Positions 1-8,673 of a stretch of DNA of 33,312 bases are shown piece after piece. The stretch's first letter is position 1. Every line of letters begins with the position of its first letter. A program made the translations under genes and the position numbers. Under the pieces are notes generated by a model. That model was given only the letters and a program-made list of their open reading frames with translations, did not search any database and was not told the DNA's origin. This stretch comes from Bacteroidota bacterium (lineage in GTDB: Bacteria > Bacteroidota > Bacteroidia > B-17B0 > Aurantibacillaceae), in contig JAUXSA010000165.1 in NCBI GenBank assembly GCA_030681615.1, positions 1 to 33,312 on the forward strand, written 5' to 3'.

Positions 1-449
1 AAACATTCTATTTTGTGGTAACTGTAGTCTTTAAAGAACTGGATCTTTACCTGTTTTAGTAAGATCTTTTGATAAGCTCCCAGCTCGCCATGCTTAAGGG
101 TTTGAAAATATTCTTCATCTTTTATTGAATAAGAGAACAAAACATTGTATGAAGAAGAATTAAATAAATAGATCTTATAATCATTAATTAATGTTGGCAA
201 TTCATGATCGGGCTCAATAATTAAATAAACAGCATCGTTCACATGAGCTTCCGGATTTAATTCAATATTATCGGCATCTTTATCAATGATCAGTTCGGTG
301 TGGATAGGAACTAATTGAGAAGCTAAGTATGGAATCTCGAAACCATCCTGCATTTCAACAAACACCGAGAGTTTATCTTTTATACGCGAAACAACTCCTT
401 CACCGGTTTCATTCAAAAATCTAACCTTATCGCCAATTCTGAGTTTCAT
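1..449 (-). CDS. DUF2027 / Smr-type protein, N-terminal part (runs off the window)
   Basis: The visible 149 residues begin MKLRIGDKVRFLNETGEG and continue without a stop to the window edge, so the C-terminal part is missing. The N-terminal stretch (about 1-60) resembles the small beta-barrel that opens Bacteroidota DUF2027 proteins. It is followed by a beta-rich region at about 60-149. In that family a C-terminal Smr (MutS2-related) nuclease-like domain usually follows, but it cannot be seen here. The ATG at 447-449 shares one base with the stop codon of the upstream ComEC-like gene (TAATG), which suggests translational coupling. The family role is not firmly known. The Smr domain suggests nucleic-acid binding or cleavage, which is inference only. 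Family assignment rests on recognising the N-terminus. Confidence 0.75.
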   Translation of the reverse strand, partial: MKLRIGDKVRFLNETGEGVVSRIKDKLSVFVEMQDGFEIPYLASQLVPIHTELIIDKDADNIELNPEAHVNDAVYLIIEPDHELPTLINDYKIYLFNSSSYNVLFSYSIKDEEYFQTLKHGELGAYQKILLKQVKIQFFKDYSYHKIEC

Positions 450-2485
450 TATAAATTAAGGATATAGGCTCCCCGTTGTTTTGTCTTAATTAATTCTACA
501 TCAAATTTACGACATAATTCCTCTGTTTTTTTAATAGAAAAATTATTATTTGAACCATCCATTACTATTGTTTTAAGACCACTAAAGGCTTCTAAGTTCT
601 TAGCGCTTAGCCTGTAATTATTGGCCAGTACCAATAAACTGATCTTTGCTAAAGGTATATCGGGCCAGTGGTTTGGTTTATTTAGAATTAAGATCTGTTT
701 ATCGTCCTTTTTTACATAATTAAATTCATTCACGTTGAGTTTTGTATTATTGAATGAAATAATGTGCGGTTTAACATGGAACATAAAGTTGGAAGAATCT
801 AATGCGTTAAGGGTTGTACTCTGTTTATTCTTTACGGCTAAAGTGTGGTGTTTATTTATTTGATAAACAGCTAAAAGATCTTCTGTTTTTGAATTGAACG
901 ATAAAAATAAAGCAGAAAGTTGCCACCAGATAAGTAAGACAAGGCAAGCAACTGATAAGCGATACGAACGGTTTTGAATAGAAAGTGTTACTACAATAAT
1001 AAAAAAAGATAAGAAGATGGTATCGAAAAAACTAAAATCAATACTATCGATAAAACCATATTCAGCAGAATTAAAAAAAGTAATAAATGCAATGAGTCCT
1101 TTAACCAGGTAATTGATCAATACCGCAACAAAGCCCATTTTAAATACAATTAAAGCTGACAGTAATAAAATAACAAAGCTGGCGGGCACAACCAAAATGT
1201 TACAAATAAAGAACCAAAGCGGGAACTGTTTAAAGAAAAATAAGGTCAAAGGTAATGTAGCTATTGTAGCAGCAAAAGAGACAGTGGTGGCCTGCCAGAA
1301 TTTTTTCAGGAGATAATTTTCGGGTTGCCAGTTGGCTTCTAACTTCGGTTGAAAATATAAGAGACCAAACACCGCGAAGTAGCTTAATAAAAAACCAACA
1401 TCAGTTATAAAAAAAGGATCGTAACACAATAAAATAAAAGCAGAGACCAGCAATATATTTACCTGGTTACGGTGATCGCTTCGGAAGAAGATCTTTCCAA
1501 AACCGAGTAAATTGAACATGATGACCGCTCTTAATACCGGTGCTGAAAAGCCAGTAATAAGAGCAAATGCCCATAATAAAACAGTTATAAAAATAAATTT
1601 AAGAAGCTTGTATCTTCTTTTTTTATCAATAAGATCAAATAAAAAACTTAATACAAGGTAGATCAAACCGGTGTGCAAACCCGAAACAGACAATACATGC
1701 AGCGTACCCGAATGCGAGAAGGATTCTACCACCTGTTTATCAATTTCGTCATCATAGCCGGTTAACAAGGCCGCACAGATGCCATAAGCATCGGCGCTGA
1801 GTTTACTATTCTTTAGTTGTTGAAGGATGTGATCTTTAATTAAGAGCCCGTAATACCAAATGGGATTTAACTGAACAGGTACATTTAAAACTTCATAAGC
1901 ATCTTTATCAATAAAAGCCGTGTGATAAATATGTTTGTTGTATAAATAGTTTTGATAATTGAATTCATAGGGATTTTGCGGTGCACTAACTGCAAGTAAT
2001 TTTGTTTTTATAATAAAGGTTGAGCCTGCTTTTAATTTTTGATCTGACGTAGACCGTTTAAAATAACCAAAGATCGTTCCCTCTGTCTTTTTATAACCAG
2101 TTTTGGTTTTAACCTCGTTTACCCGTAATCGGCATTTAATGAATTTTTCTTTTTGTGTTGGAAGTTCGTTTATGGTGACCACCAGGCAGGCTGAGGAATC
2201 GGACTGGATATAATTACCATAATATTTTTTTTGTTCAATAACGTTTGTGTGATGAACTAAATTGAAAGCCAATAAAAAAAAGAAAATATCTATACAAATT
2301 AAAAACCCGCGTTTTAAATATGTTGATTGATTTTTAAAAAATCGTAATGTGACTGCAGCAGCTATAAGAAAAACAAAATATAAAAGGTTTACCGGTTTAG
2401 GATAAAATTGAAGACTGAAAAGAATACCTATAACAAAAGGTATAAGTATCCTGAAAAAAGGAATATTTGTAAAGACCCTTATCAC
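449..2485 (-). CDS. comEC: ComEC/Rec2-family DNA-uptake channel protein
   Basis: This 678-residue polytopic membrane protein matches the ComEC/Rec2 family, which forms the inner-membrane channel for single-stranded DNA during natural transformation. Two or three N-terminal hydrophobic segments (about 10-75) are followed by a soluble DUF4131-like region (about 90-200). The Competence core comes next, with the family hallmark HVLSVSGLHTG at residues 263-273 and many transmembrane segments to about residue 540. The C-terminal 130 residues look like a degenerate soluble domain: I see no HxHxDH motif, so a working metallo-beta-lactamase domain is not evident. The start codon is GTG; no in-frame ATG lies upstream. 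It overlaps the DUF2027 gene by one base. Whether the organism is transformable cannot be judged from this gene alone. Confidence 0.9.
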   Translation of the reverse strand: MIRVFTNIPFFRILIPFVIGILFSLQFYPKPVNLLYFVFLIAAAVTLRFFKNQSTYLKRGFLICIDIFFFLLAFNLVHHTNVIEQKKYYGNYIQSDSSACLVVTINELPTQKEKFIKCRLRVNEVKTKTGYKKTEGTIFGYFKRSTSDQKLKAGSTFIIKTKLLAVSAPQNPYEFNYQNYLYNKHIYHTAFIDKDAYEVLNVPVQLNPIWYYGLLIKDHILQQLKNSKLSADAYGICAALLTGYDDEIDKQVVESFSHSGTLHVLSVSGLHTGLIYLVLSFLFDLIDKKRRYKLLKFIFITVLLWAFALITGFSAPVLRAVIMFNLLGFGKIFFRSDHRNQVNILLVSAFILLCYDPFFITDVGFLLSYFAVFGLLYFQPKLEANWQPENYLLKKFWQATTVSFAATIATLPLTLFFFKQFPLWFFICNILVVPASFVILLLSALIVFKMGFVAVLINYLVKGLIAFITFFNSAEYGFIDSIDFSFFDTIFLSFFIIVVTLSIQNRSYRLSVACLVLLIWWQLSALFLSFNSKTEDLLAVYQINKHHTLAVKNKQSTTLNALDSSNFMFHVKPHIISFNNTKLNVNEFNYVKKDDKQILILNKPNHWPDIPLAKISLLVLANNYRLSAKNLEAFSGLKTIVMDGSNNNFSIKKTEELCRKFDVELIKTKQRGAYILNL

Positions 2486-2504
2486 AATGTAAAACTAAAA
2501 AAAA

Positions 2505-2533
2505 ATCCCGTCCGGCGTAAGCCTGAACGGGAT
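2505..2533 (-). terminator. Rho-independent terminator behind the first M43 protease gene
   Basis: Read on the minus strand, a GC-rich stem closed by ATCCCGT/ACGGGAT, with an inner GCC/GGC helix offset by one bulged base and a short loop, is followed directly by a run of nine T. It lies about 20 bases beyond the stop of the M43 protease gene and ends just before the GTG of the ComEC-like gene. It should therefore separate the two transcription units. Confidence 0.85.
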
Positions 2534-2553
2534 CTGTTATAAAAAAGATAGGA

Positions 2554-4746
2554 TTAGTTTATTACTAATTTTTTAGACATTTTAGCGCCATTTACACTCA
2601 GGTTTACAAAGTAAATTCCTTTAGATAATGTGCTGCCTTTATTAATTGAGATAACTTGCTCACCAGCACCGTAATTGTAGCTTGTAGCAGGAATAACATT
2701 TTTTCCTAATACATCAACTACGTTCATATTAACGGTTGAAGCATCGTTTAAATTAAATTTAACGGTCACTTCTCCATTAGATGGATTAGGGAATACATTT
2801 AGTTTGTAGCTTTTGGTTAATTCATTTATACCGTTAACACCGGCACCTTTAAAACTAATAGCATCTAAAAATATTCTGTTACCCAAACCATTCATTGGAT
2901 CTTCTGTAAACACAAAGCGGAAAGTTGCGCTTGCTGAATTTGTAAAATTAAACCAATAAGGATATTGTGATACGTCAACTTCTTTCCATTGTGATAAGAT
3001 TGGGATAAACGGAGATGAAGTCGTTCCACCAGAACCTGCTGCCATTGTTGCTGCAGATAGATTTACAACATCTATCCATGATCCGCCACAATCAAGAGAA
3101 CCTTGTAATACTAATTTATCGTTGTGTGTAGAATTTTGTCGTGCATAAGCGTAAGAAAACTTTAAAGTATCATTTGGATTATTTACTATATCCATTACCG
3201 GCATTACAAGAATATCCTGTTGACCAAAACTACTTTGTGTACCATCAATAAAAAAAGAACCGCTGCCGTCTTTTGCTGCGATACTTGTTTGTTCCCAGGT
3301 TACACCATTTGTATTAATAATACTCCAATTAGGCGGGGTAACATTTGGTACCTCAAAACTCTCCATATAATTAGAAGTAATTACGGCTGTGCCATTTAAA
3401 ACATTTATAACTTTTACAATAGTATTACTACCCTGCGCATTAGTTGCAGTTAAAGAAACAGTTGTAAGCCCTTGTACCGGAAATGAAATGGACGTAACAG
3501 AGGTGTTAGGACTTGCTATAACAGCACTATTATCGGCTGCCCATGCATAAGATGTTATAGTGCCATTGTATGAAAAATCTTTAAATGTTAACGCACCACC
3601 AGAACATACACTATAGGTAACTGTTGAATTTAAGTAAGGTAGGAAATTTGCAATGGGTGCACATGGTGTCGTTCCATTAACATCTGTGAAAGCCAGATTT
3701 GTTGGCGACCATAAATTACTTCTGCTACCCGGGGCAGATTGCAGGCAAGTTCTCATGCGCTGTGTTTGACCATTTGTGAAATTTTTAGGGCACGAAGAAT
3801 AATCCATAATGTTCTCTACATTTTGATAATAATTAGCAGAGTTGGTTGGATTTGGGGATGTACAAGTAAAAGCTGTATTTGTTGAACTTGCAGGACAAGT
3901 ACTAAAATTACCTTTTGTATCAGGCGTATCAGAAACACCATCTCCACCAGCTGTTGAACCACAAACTACACCGGGATTATTTGTATTTCCGAAAGTATGT
4001 GAAAGATTTAACCAATGACCAATTTCGTGTGACAACGAGCGTGCATTTAACCCGGTTAAAAAAGAATAGTTATAAATGATCGCATCCTGAATTGCACCTG
4101 GTCCAAAAGTTCCTGGCAAAAAAGTGTATCCTATAACCGTTCCATTTTGATTTGGGGCTGCTACAATATCTTTTACAATAATGATATTTAAATATTTAGT
4201 AGCGTCCCAGGTTATTCCACTAAACAATGCAGGATTAGCTCCTGATGAAGGTGGATTACGATCCCAATTCGTTCTTGCATCATAACGGTGAACAATTCCA
4301 TTAGTACAGTTACCGCTAGGATCTTTTTTTGCCAAAACAAATTTAATATCCGAGTTTATATATAATGCCTGAAATGGAGCAAAAATAGTTGAAACATCAG
4401 AGCCGGCAGCAGCAAAATCGCTATTAACAGAGGCAAGAGCAGCGTTAACCGCAGCATCACTTATATTTTCTGAACCACCTAAATGCAAAATATGAAACAC
4501 AACCGGAATTGTATACTCTACCGCCGCACTTTTATTTGCAGAAAGGTTAGACATATTTTGATCATATTGTTTTTGAAAACTCGCCTGTGCTGCCTGATAG
4601 CTTTTTAATGCCTCCGGATTTGCTTTAAAATGTTCTTCCATTGCAGCAAAAGTATTGCAAGGCAGAATTTTACCGTTTTGTGAGAAGCCTGTTATCGCAG
4701 ATAGAAATGCGATACCAAACACTATTTTAGAAAATTGTTTTTTCAT
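2554..4746 (-). CDS. Secreted M43-family zinc metalloprotease with T9SS sorting domain
   Basis: The 730-residue product starts with a signal peptide (MKKQFSKIVFGIAFLSAITGFSQ). The peptidase domain carries the zinc motif HEIGHWLNLSH at 240-250; H240, H244 and H250 are the expected ligands and E241 the catalytic base. VENIMDY further on supplies the Met-turn. This is the pappalysin/cytophagalysin (M43) pattern, with Asn where many metzincins have Gly. A PKD-like segment (about 385-450) and a cleaved-adhesin/MAM-like beta domain (about 460-640) follow. The C-terminus is a type A T9SS sorting domain with VFPNPSNGEV and ends KKLVIN. It is probably exported by the T9SS and cleaved or anchored at the cell surface. 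The gene begins 18 bases after the SPFH gene and is followed by a terminator. A paralogue lies at 25595-27625. Confidence 0.92.
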   Translation of the reverse strand: MKKQFSKIVFGIAFLSAITGFSQNGKILPCNTFAAMEEHFKANPEALKSYQAAQASFQKQYDQNMSNLSANKSAAVEYTIPVVFHILHLGGSENISDAAVNAALASVNSDFAAAGSDVSTIFAPFQALYINSDIKFVLAKKDPSGNCTNGIVHRYDARTNWDRNPPSSGANPALFSGITWDATKYLNIIIVKDIVAAPNQNGTVIGYTFLPGTFGPGAIQDAIIYNYSFLTGLNARSLSHEIGHWLNLSHTFGNTNNPGVVCGSTAGGDGVSDTPDTKGNFSTCPASSTNTAFTCTSPNPTNSANYYQNVENIMDYSSCPKNFTNGQTQRMRTCLQSAPGSRSNLWSPTNLAFTDVNGTTPCAPIANFLPYLNSTVTYSVCSGGALTFKDFSYNGTITSYAWAADNSAVIASPNTSVTSISFPVQGLTTVSLTATNAQGSNTIVKVINVLNGTAVITSNYMESFEVPNVTPPNWSIINTNGVTWEQTSIAAKDGSGSFFIDGTQSSFGQQDILVMPVMDIVNNPNDTLKFSYAYARQNSTHNDKLVLQGSLDCGGSWIDVVNLSAATMAAGSGGTTSSPFIPILSQWKEVDVSQYPYWFNFTNSASATFRFVFTEDPMNGLGNRIFLDAISFKGAGVNGINELTKSYKLNVFPNPSNGEVTVKFNLNDASTVNMNVVDVLGKNVIPATSYNYGAGEQVISINKGSTLSKGIYFVNLSVNGAKMSKKLVIN

Positions 4747-4764
4747 TTTATTTATTTTATGTGT

Positions 4765-5703
4765 TTATTTTTTTGGATTAGAATTTTGATTTACCTGGTT
4801 CAAAGCCATCATGTCTTTCATGGTCTTTTGCATACCTTCTACACTTCCGTCAAGGAAAATAACATTTCCTTTCCCCTCCTGTGCAAAGTTCTTAACTGCT
4901 TCGGTCCACATGCTAAATAAGATCAAAGAAGAATCAAGATTTGCATCCTGCATTTCACGTGCAGCACCAGCCATACCTTTTGCAACTTCCTGACGAAATA
5001 AAGCAATACCTTCACCTTTTAACTGCGAAGCATCTTTTTCGGCCTGGGCAGAGATCTTAATAAAATTACCTTCAGCCTCTGCTGCTTTTGTACGCGTAAT
5101 TAATAATGCTTGTCCTTCGTTCTCTGCTGCAGATTTTAAGTTATTGCTTGCCACAACTTTTGCCATAGAACGCATAACTTCCTCATCGAATGTTATATCG
5201 TTCAATTGAAGATCAATTAAATGATAACCCCATTGTTCAAGCGTTTGATCTAACTGTTCTTTTACAGCTTCAACTATATCTCTTCTTAAAATTAAAACCT
5301 CCGATTGTTTTTTTGTTGCAACGAATGCACGAACTGATCCTTCAACTGAACGAACAAGGGCTTGCATAAAGTTACGCTCATCAACAAATTTAAAAGCAAC
5401 GTTCTTAATAGTTTCTTCATCGCTGTTTATTACTGAATACAACAACATAGCGGTAAAGTTTACATTTGCCTGATCTATTGTAACAGCCTGAAAACCAAGC
5501 TCAGAACTCCTGTTTTGTACAGAGATCTTTTTAAATACTTTTTCAATAAAAGGTATTTTTAGATTTAAACCCGGACGTAAGATACGGCTGAATTTTCCAA
5601 AAATAGTAGTAATAGCAATGGTTCCCTGTTGTACAGTAACAAAGGATAAAAGAATTGTTAATAAAACAAGAACCAGAATAATAATTAAGCCAATTGGACC
5701 CAT
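4765..5703 (-). CDS. SPFH/Band 7 (stomatin-prohibitin-like) membrane protein
   Basis: This 312-residue protein has one N-terminal membrane segment (about 3-25), then a Band 7/SPFH domain (about 25-190) opened by the typical VQQGTIAITTIFGKFSRIL, and an Ala/Glu-rich helical region (about 190-260) typical of the oligomerising coiled coil of stomatins. Such proteins form large membrane-associated rings or patches and often affect membrane organisation or protease access. No NfeD partner gene is adjacent, whereas bacterial stomatins are often paired with one. The next gene on the same strand is the M43 protease, 18 bases away, so the two may share a transcript. A specific function cannot be read from the sequence. 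Confidence 0.88.
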   Translation of the reverse strand: MGPIGLIIILVLVLLTILLSFVTVQQGTIAITTIFGKFSRILRPGLNLKIPFIEKVFKKISVQNRSSELGFQAVTIDQANVNFTAMLLYSVINSDEETIKNVAFKFVDERNFMQALVRSVEGSVRAFVATKKQSEVLILRRDIVEAVKEQLDQTLEQWGYHLIDLQLNDITFDEEVMRSMAKVVASNNLKSAAENEGQALLITRTKAAEAEGNFIKISAQAEKDASQLKGEGIALFRQEVAKGMAGAAREMQDANLDSSLILFSMWTEAVKNFAQEGKGNVIFLDGSVEGMQKTMKDMMALNQVNQNSNPKK

Positions 5704-5710
5704 AAAGATT

Positions 5711-5728
5711 TATATTTGTATAAATGTA
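5711..5728. promoter_or_regulatory. Back-to-back -7 boxes in the SPFH/TPR divergent region
   Basis: On the plus strand TATATTTG (5711-5718) matches the Bacteroidota -7 consensus TAnnTTTG exactly and would serve the TPR gene. On the minus strand TACATTTA (5728-5721) matches at all but the last base and would serve the SPFH gene. The two boxes lie three bases apart. I found no convincing -33 TTG element at the usual spacing for either, so this rests on the -7 boxes alone. Confidence 0.4.
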
Positions 5729-5764
5729 TGAAATTTTTTCGCTGTTTCAAAATCGTTTTTAGAG

Positions 5765-6835
5765 GTGGTAAAATACACATATAAGTGGCTGTTTTTCATG
5801 CTAATCTGGCTTTGCTCTACTACCGTAAAGTGCCAGGAAGTGGCTGTGGATTCTGTTCCTGAATACCAAAAACTATATAACAAGGCTGTAAAATTAATAG
5901 ACTCTGCCAAGTACAATGAGGCTACTCCCATTTTAAAAACTGTACTAAAAGAAAAGAAGGATTTTTGGCAAGCCTATAATAAATTGGCTTTCATTAAAAT
6001 TCAGCAAAAAAATTACAAGGGTGCCGAAAAAGATCTTGAAAAAGCAGAAGCTATTCAACCTATAAATTTTGAGACCTCTAAATTAAAAGGTATTAATTTT
6101 TATTTAAACAATAAGTTCAACGACAGTAAAGGCGCTATTGATACAGCCGTTGAAATTGCCAAAGATGAAAAGATAGATGATTGGGAAATTTTTTATTACC
6201 GGGCTCTTTTAATGTACAAAGGTAAAAGCTATAAAACTGCTTTAGGAGCATTAGAATCTGTTACTGAACTTGAACCAAAATGTATTAAGGCCATCGTTCT
6301 TAAAGGCGAGATACGCTTTGCTATGAAGGAATATAATTATGCTATTAAAGAATTAAACGATGCCATTAAAAAAATGCCTGCTGAAAAACCCGATTACGCT
6401 GCTTACAAACTCCGGGCAAAATCTAAATTTGAAGTAAAGGATTTTAAAGGGGCCGTAACCGACTGGAACGTTTATATAGATGGAATTCCTGGAGAGGAAG
6501 AGTCTTTGGTAGCCCGTGCCGCAGCTAAAATTAATGTGAAAGATAATACCGGTGCTATTGCCGATCTTGATGAGGCTATTAAACTAAATGGCAAAAATCC
6601 TGTGAGCTATTGTTACAGAGCCGTTGCAAAATCAGAGAACAAAGCGTTTCAGGAAGCCCTAAAAGATTATGAGATAGCCTTAAAACTTAAATTTGATTAC
6701 GCTGATGCGTTTTATAACCGCGCAGCAACCAAAATGGCCATTAAAGATAAATACGGCGCCTGCGAAGATCTTAATAAAGCTGATGGCCTGGGCAACGAAA
6801 ATGCCGCGCGTATTATTGAACAATTTTGTAAATAA
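5765..6835 (+). CDS. Exported tetratricopeptide-repeat protein
   Basis: This 356-residue protein opens with a likely signal peptide ending near VKCQ (residues 1-24). The rest is helical repeats of the TPR type. Recurring Y-x-x-A and A-x-x-D/L patterns (for example YNEATPIL, YKGAEKDLEKA, YNYAIKELNDA, FQEALKDYEIALKL) suggest seven to eight units. TPR arrays bind partner proteins; the partner is unknown. GTG at 5765 is chosen because a TGA lies in frame just upstream, no earlier ATG exists, and this start gives a proper signal-peptide n-region with lysines. An ATG twelve codons in (5798) would leave a signal peptide without a charged n-region. It is transcribed away from the SPFH gene. Confidence 0.85.
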   Translation: MVKYTYKWLFFMLIWLCSTTVKCQEVAVDSVPEYQKLYNKAVKLIDSAKYNEATPILKTVLKEKKDFWQAYNKLAFIKIQQKNYKGAEKDLEKAEAIQPINFETSKLKGINFYLNNKFNDSKGAIDTAVEIAKDEKIDDWEIFYYRALLMYKGKSYKTALGALESVTELEPKCIKAIVLKGEIRFAMKEYNYAIKELNDAIKKMPAEKPDYAAYKLRAKSKFEVKDFKGAVTDWNVYIDGIPGEEESLVARAAAKINVKDNTGAIADLDEAIKLNGKNPVSYCYRAVAKSENKAFQEALKDYEIALKLKFDYADAFYNRAATKMAIKDKYGACEDLNKADGLGNENAARIIEQFCK

Positions 6836-6847
6836 CCGTAAAACAAT

Positions 6848-7000
6848 AACCACATAGACACATAGGTTATTATATTAAAACAGCAAAAACTTAAAATTTT
6901 AGAAGTGAACATAGTTGCTTCGTCATAGACGAAGCAAGAACTCTATGATTTCTTAATTTGTTTGATCTTTTTAAAAGAAATTCTATGTGCCTATGTGGTA
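6848..7000. repeat. Long palindromic intergenic repeat with internal perfect hairpin
   Basis: The outer arms are ACCACATAGACACATAG (6849-6865) and its reverse complement at 6983-6999, with one mismatch in 17. In the centre TTGCTTCGTC (6915-6924) pairs perfectly with GACGAAGCAA (6928-6937) around an ATA loop. CATAG (6910-6914) and CTATG (6943-6947) add a further outer pair. The whole of about 153 bases is nearly self-complementary at both ends. It lies between convergent genes (TPR and apaG) and has no open reading frame. Similar ACCACATAGRCACATAG-type intergenic sequences are familiar to me from other Bacteroidota genomes, but I cannot verify that here. It could act as a bidirectional terminator. 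Confidence 0.8.
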
Positions 7001-7008
7001 AAAAAGGC

Positions 7009-7395
7009 TCAGTTTAGTTTTGAAGGAACAACCAATTCAAATCTTGGTATCTGAACATTAAATTCAGTTTCGTCAATTAAGCGGGTCATTGTATAAAAGC
7101 CTTCCATATAACCTAACTCACTTATTAAATTGCAACCACTGTTGTATTCAAATTTTTGGCCGGGTTCTATTATTGGCGTCTCGCCAATTACACCTTCGCC
7201 GTCAACCACACGTTTTTCACCAACGCTATCAAAAATATCCCAGTGGCGTTTTAATAATTGTACAGAAAAATCGCTTTTATTTTCAATAGTAATAAAGTAA
7301 ATAAAAAAATAATGGTTCTCTCTTGGCACACTTTGATCTGCCAGGTATCTCACATCTACAGAGATCTCGATATTATGTGTTGTGGTTTTTACCAT
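7009..7395 (-). CDS. apaG: ApaG-family protein
   Basis: The 128-residue product is the usual length for ApaG. It shows the family core GEGVIGETPIIEPGQKFEY (66-84), then SGC (86-88) and GYMEGFY (95-101). ApaG folds as a fibronectin-III-like beta sandwich. In enteric bacteria it is linked to Co2+/Mg2+ efflux phenotypes and has been shown to bind or hydrolyse pyrophosphate-type nucleotides, but its physiological role in Bacteroidota is not established. It lies 64 bases downstream of bshA on the same strand and probably shares its transcript. Its 3' end abuts the long repeat at 6848-7000. Confidence 0.93.
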   Translation of the reverse strand: MVKTTTHNIEISVDVRYLADQSVPRENHYFFIYFITIENKSDFSVQLLKRHWDIFDSVGEKRVVDGEGVIGETPIIEPGQKFEYNSGCNLISELGYMEGFYTMTRLIDETEFNVQIPRFELVVPSKLN

Positions 7396-7459
7396 TTGAT
7401 GTTACAATATTAAACCGTTTTTTTAATAAAAGTTGTGGACTTCTAATAATTTAACAATT

Positions 7460-8599
7460 TTAAGCAGGTACAGCCTGATTGGAAACCAATTGCTGGTAAA
7501 GCTTTTCGTAATGTGGTAATATATTTACGATATCGAATTTTTTTGCCTGCGCAAAAGCATTTTCTTTAAACTGGTTAAATAATTTTTTATCGCTCAATAA
7601 TTTTATGGCGTTGGCCGACATTTCTTCTACATCGCCAACATCGCTTAAATAACCTGTTTTACCGTTTATATTAACTTCCGGTAAACCACCACTATTTGTA
7701 CTAATTACAGGCACTTTCATAGCCATGGCTTCAAGTGCAGATAAACCAAAACTTTCTGTCTCTGAAGGTAAAATAAAAAGGTCAGCAACACTTAATATTT
7801 CTTTAGGATCGGCAATTTTACCAAGATTAATAACATCATGGCTAATATTCAACTGCCTGCATAATTGATCAATAGCGGCCTTTTCAGGACCGTCACCTAC
7901 TAAAATTAGTTTTGCGGGCATTTCTTTTTTTACACGATCAAATATCTGTACTACATCTTCTATTCTTTTTACTTTTCTGAAGTTACTGATGTGTACGAGT
8001 ATCTTTTCACCATTTGGGGCGTATTTGGTTTTAACGCAATGTTCGTGCGGTGTTTCGTATTCTTTAATATTTATAAAATTAGGAATAACAGTTATCTTAT
8101 TATCTATCTTAAATGTTTTTAAAGTGTCTTTTTTTAAACTTTCAGAAACAGATGTTAACGCATTACTATGATTCAAAGAAAAACGAATAACCGGCTCAAA
8201 AGCAGGATCACGTCCTACTAAAGTTATATCTGTACCATGTAAAGTAGTAACATAAGGTAAATTTATTTTTTTTGATTTTAAGATCTGTTGTGCCATATAA
8301 GCTACAGAAGCGTGCGGAATAGCATAATGCACATGCAGCACATCTAACTGTTCGTACATAGCCACATCTACAATTTTGCTGGCTAAAACACTTTCGTATG
8401 GTTGGTATTCAAATAAAGGATAATCGTTTACATTAAATTCGTGATAAAATAAATTCTCGTCAAACAGGTTTAAACGAAAAGGCTGGCTGTACGACATAAA
8501 ATGCACCTTGTGGCCTTTTTTGGCTAAGGCTTTACCTAATTCTGTTGCTACCACCCCGCTTCCACCGTAAGTTGGAAAACAAACCATTCCTATATTCAT
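7460..8599 (-). CDS. bshA: N-acetyl-alpha-D-glucosaminyl L-malate synthase BshA
   Basis: This 379-residue GT4 glycosyltransferase has the BshA N-terminus (MNIGMVCFPTYGGSGVVATELG) with the glycine-rich nucleotide-sugar loop. VLHVHYAIPHA lies at about 92-102, and a GT4 E-x7-E site in SETESFGLSALEAM sits near 280. The enzyme joins GlcNAc from UDP-GlcNAc to L-malate, the first step of bacillithiol synthesis, the low-molecular-weight thiol of many Firmicutes and Bacteroidota. The bshB and bshC partners are not in the window, which is normal. ApaG follows on the same strand. A -7-like box TAAATTTA lies 24-31 bases upstream of the ATG on the coding strand. Confidence 0.95.
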   Translation of the reverse strand: MNIGMVCFPTYGGSGVVATELGKALAKKGHKVHFMSYSQPFRLNLFDENLFYHEFNVNDYPLFEYQPYESVLASKIVDVAMYEQLDVLHVHYAIPHASVAYMAQQILKSKKINLPYVTTLHGTDITLVGRDPAFEPVIRFSLNHSNALTSVSESLKKDTLKTFKIDNKITVIPNFINIKEYETPHEHCVKTKYAPNGEKILVHISNFRKVKRIEDVVQIFDRVKKEMPAKLILVGDGPEKAAIDQLCRQLNISHDVINLGKIADPKEILSVADLFILPSETESFGLSALEAMAMKVPVISTNSGGLPEVNINGKTGYLSDVGDVEEMSANAIKLLSDKKLFNQFKENAFAQAKKFDIVNILPHYEKLYQQLVSNQAVPA

Positions 8600-8622
8600 A
8601 AAGAGATCAATTGATTATGCTC

Positions 8623-8630
8623 TAAATTTA
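8623..8630 (-). promoter_or_regulatory. Candidate -7 box for bshA
   Basis: On the minus strand TAAATTTA fits TAnnTTTG except for the last base and sits 24 bases upstream of the bshA ATG. No clear -33 TTTG was found upstream, so the call is tentative. Confidence 0.35.
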
Positions 8631-8673
8631 CGAATTATTAGGCTGGAATAATGTTAAGAACTCTGAAATGAAT

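Noticed and set aside
5710-5931. Open frame of 73 codons on the minus strand
   Set aside because: It lies opposite the TPR gene, shows no domain, and would overlap the divergent promoter boxes and the signal peptide of the TPR protein.
6848-7000. CRISPR or tRNA-like structure
   Set aside because: There are no regularly spaced direct repeats and no acceptor/anticodon arms. The structure is an inverted repeat with a nested hairpin.
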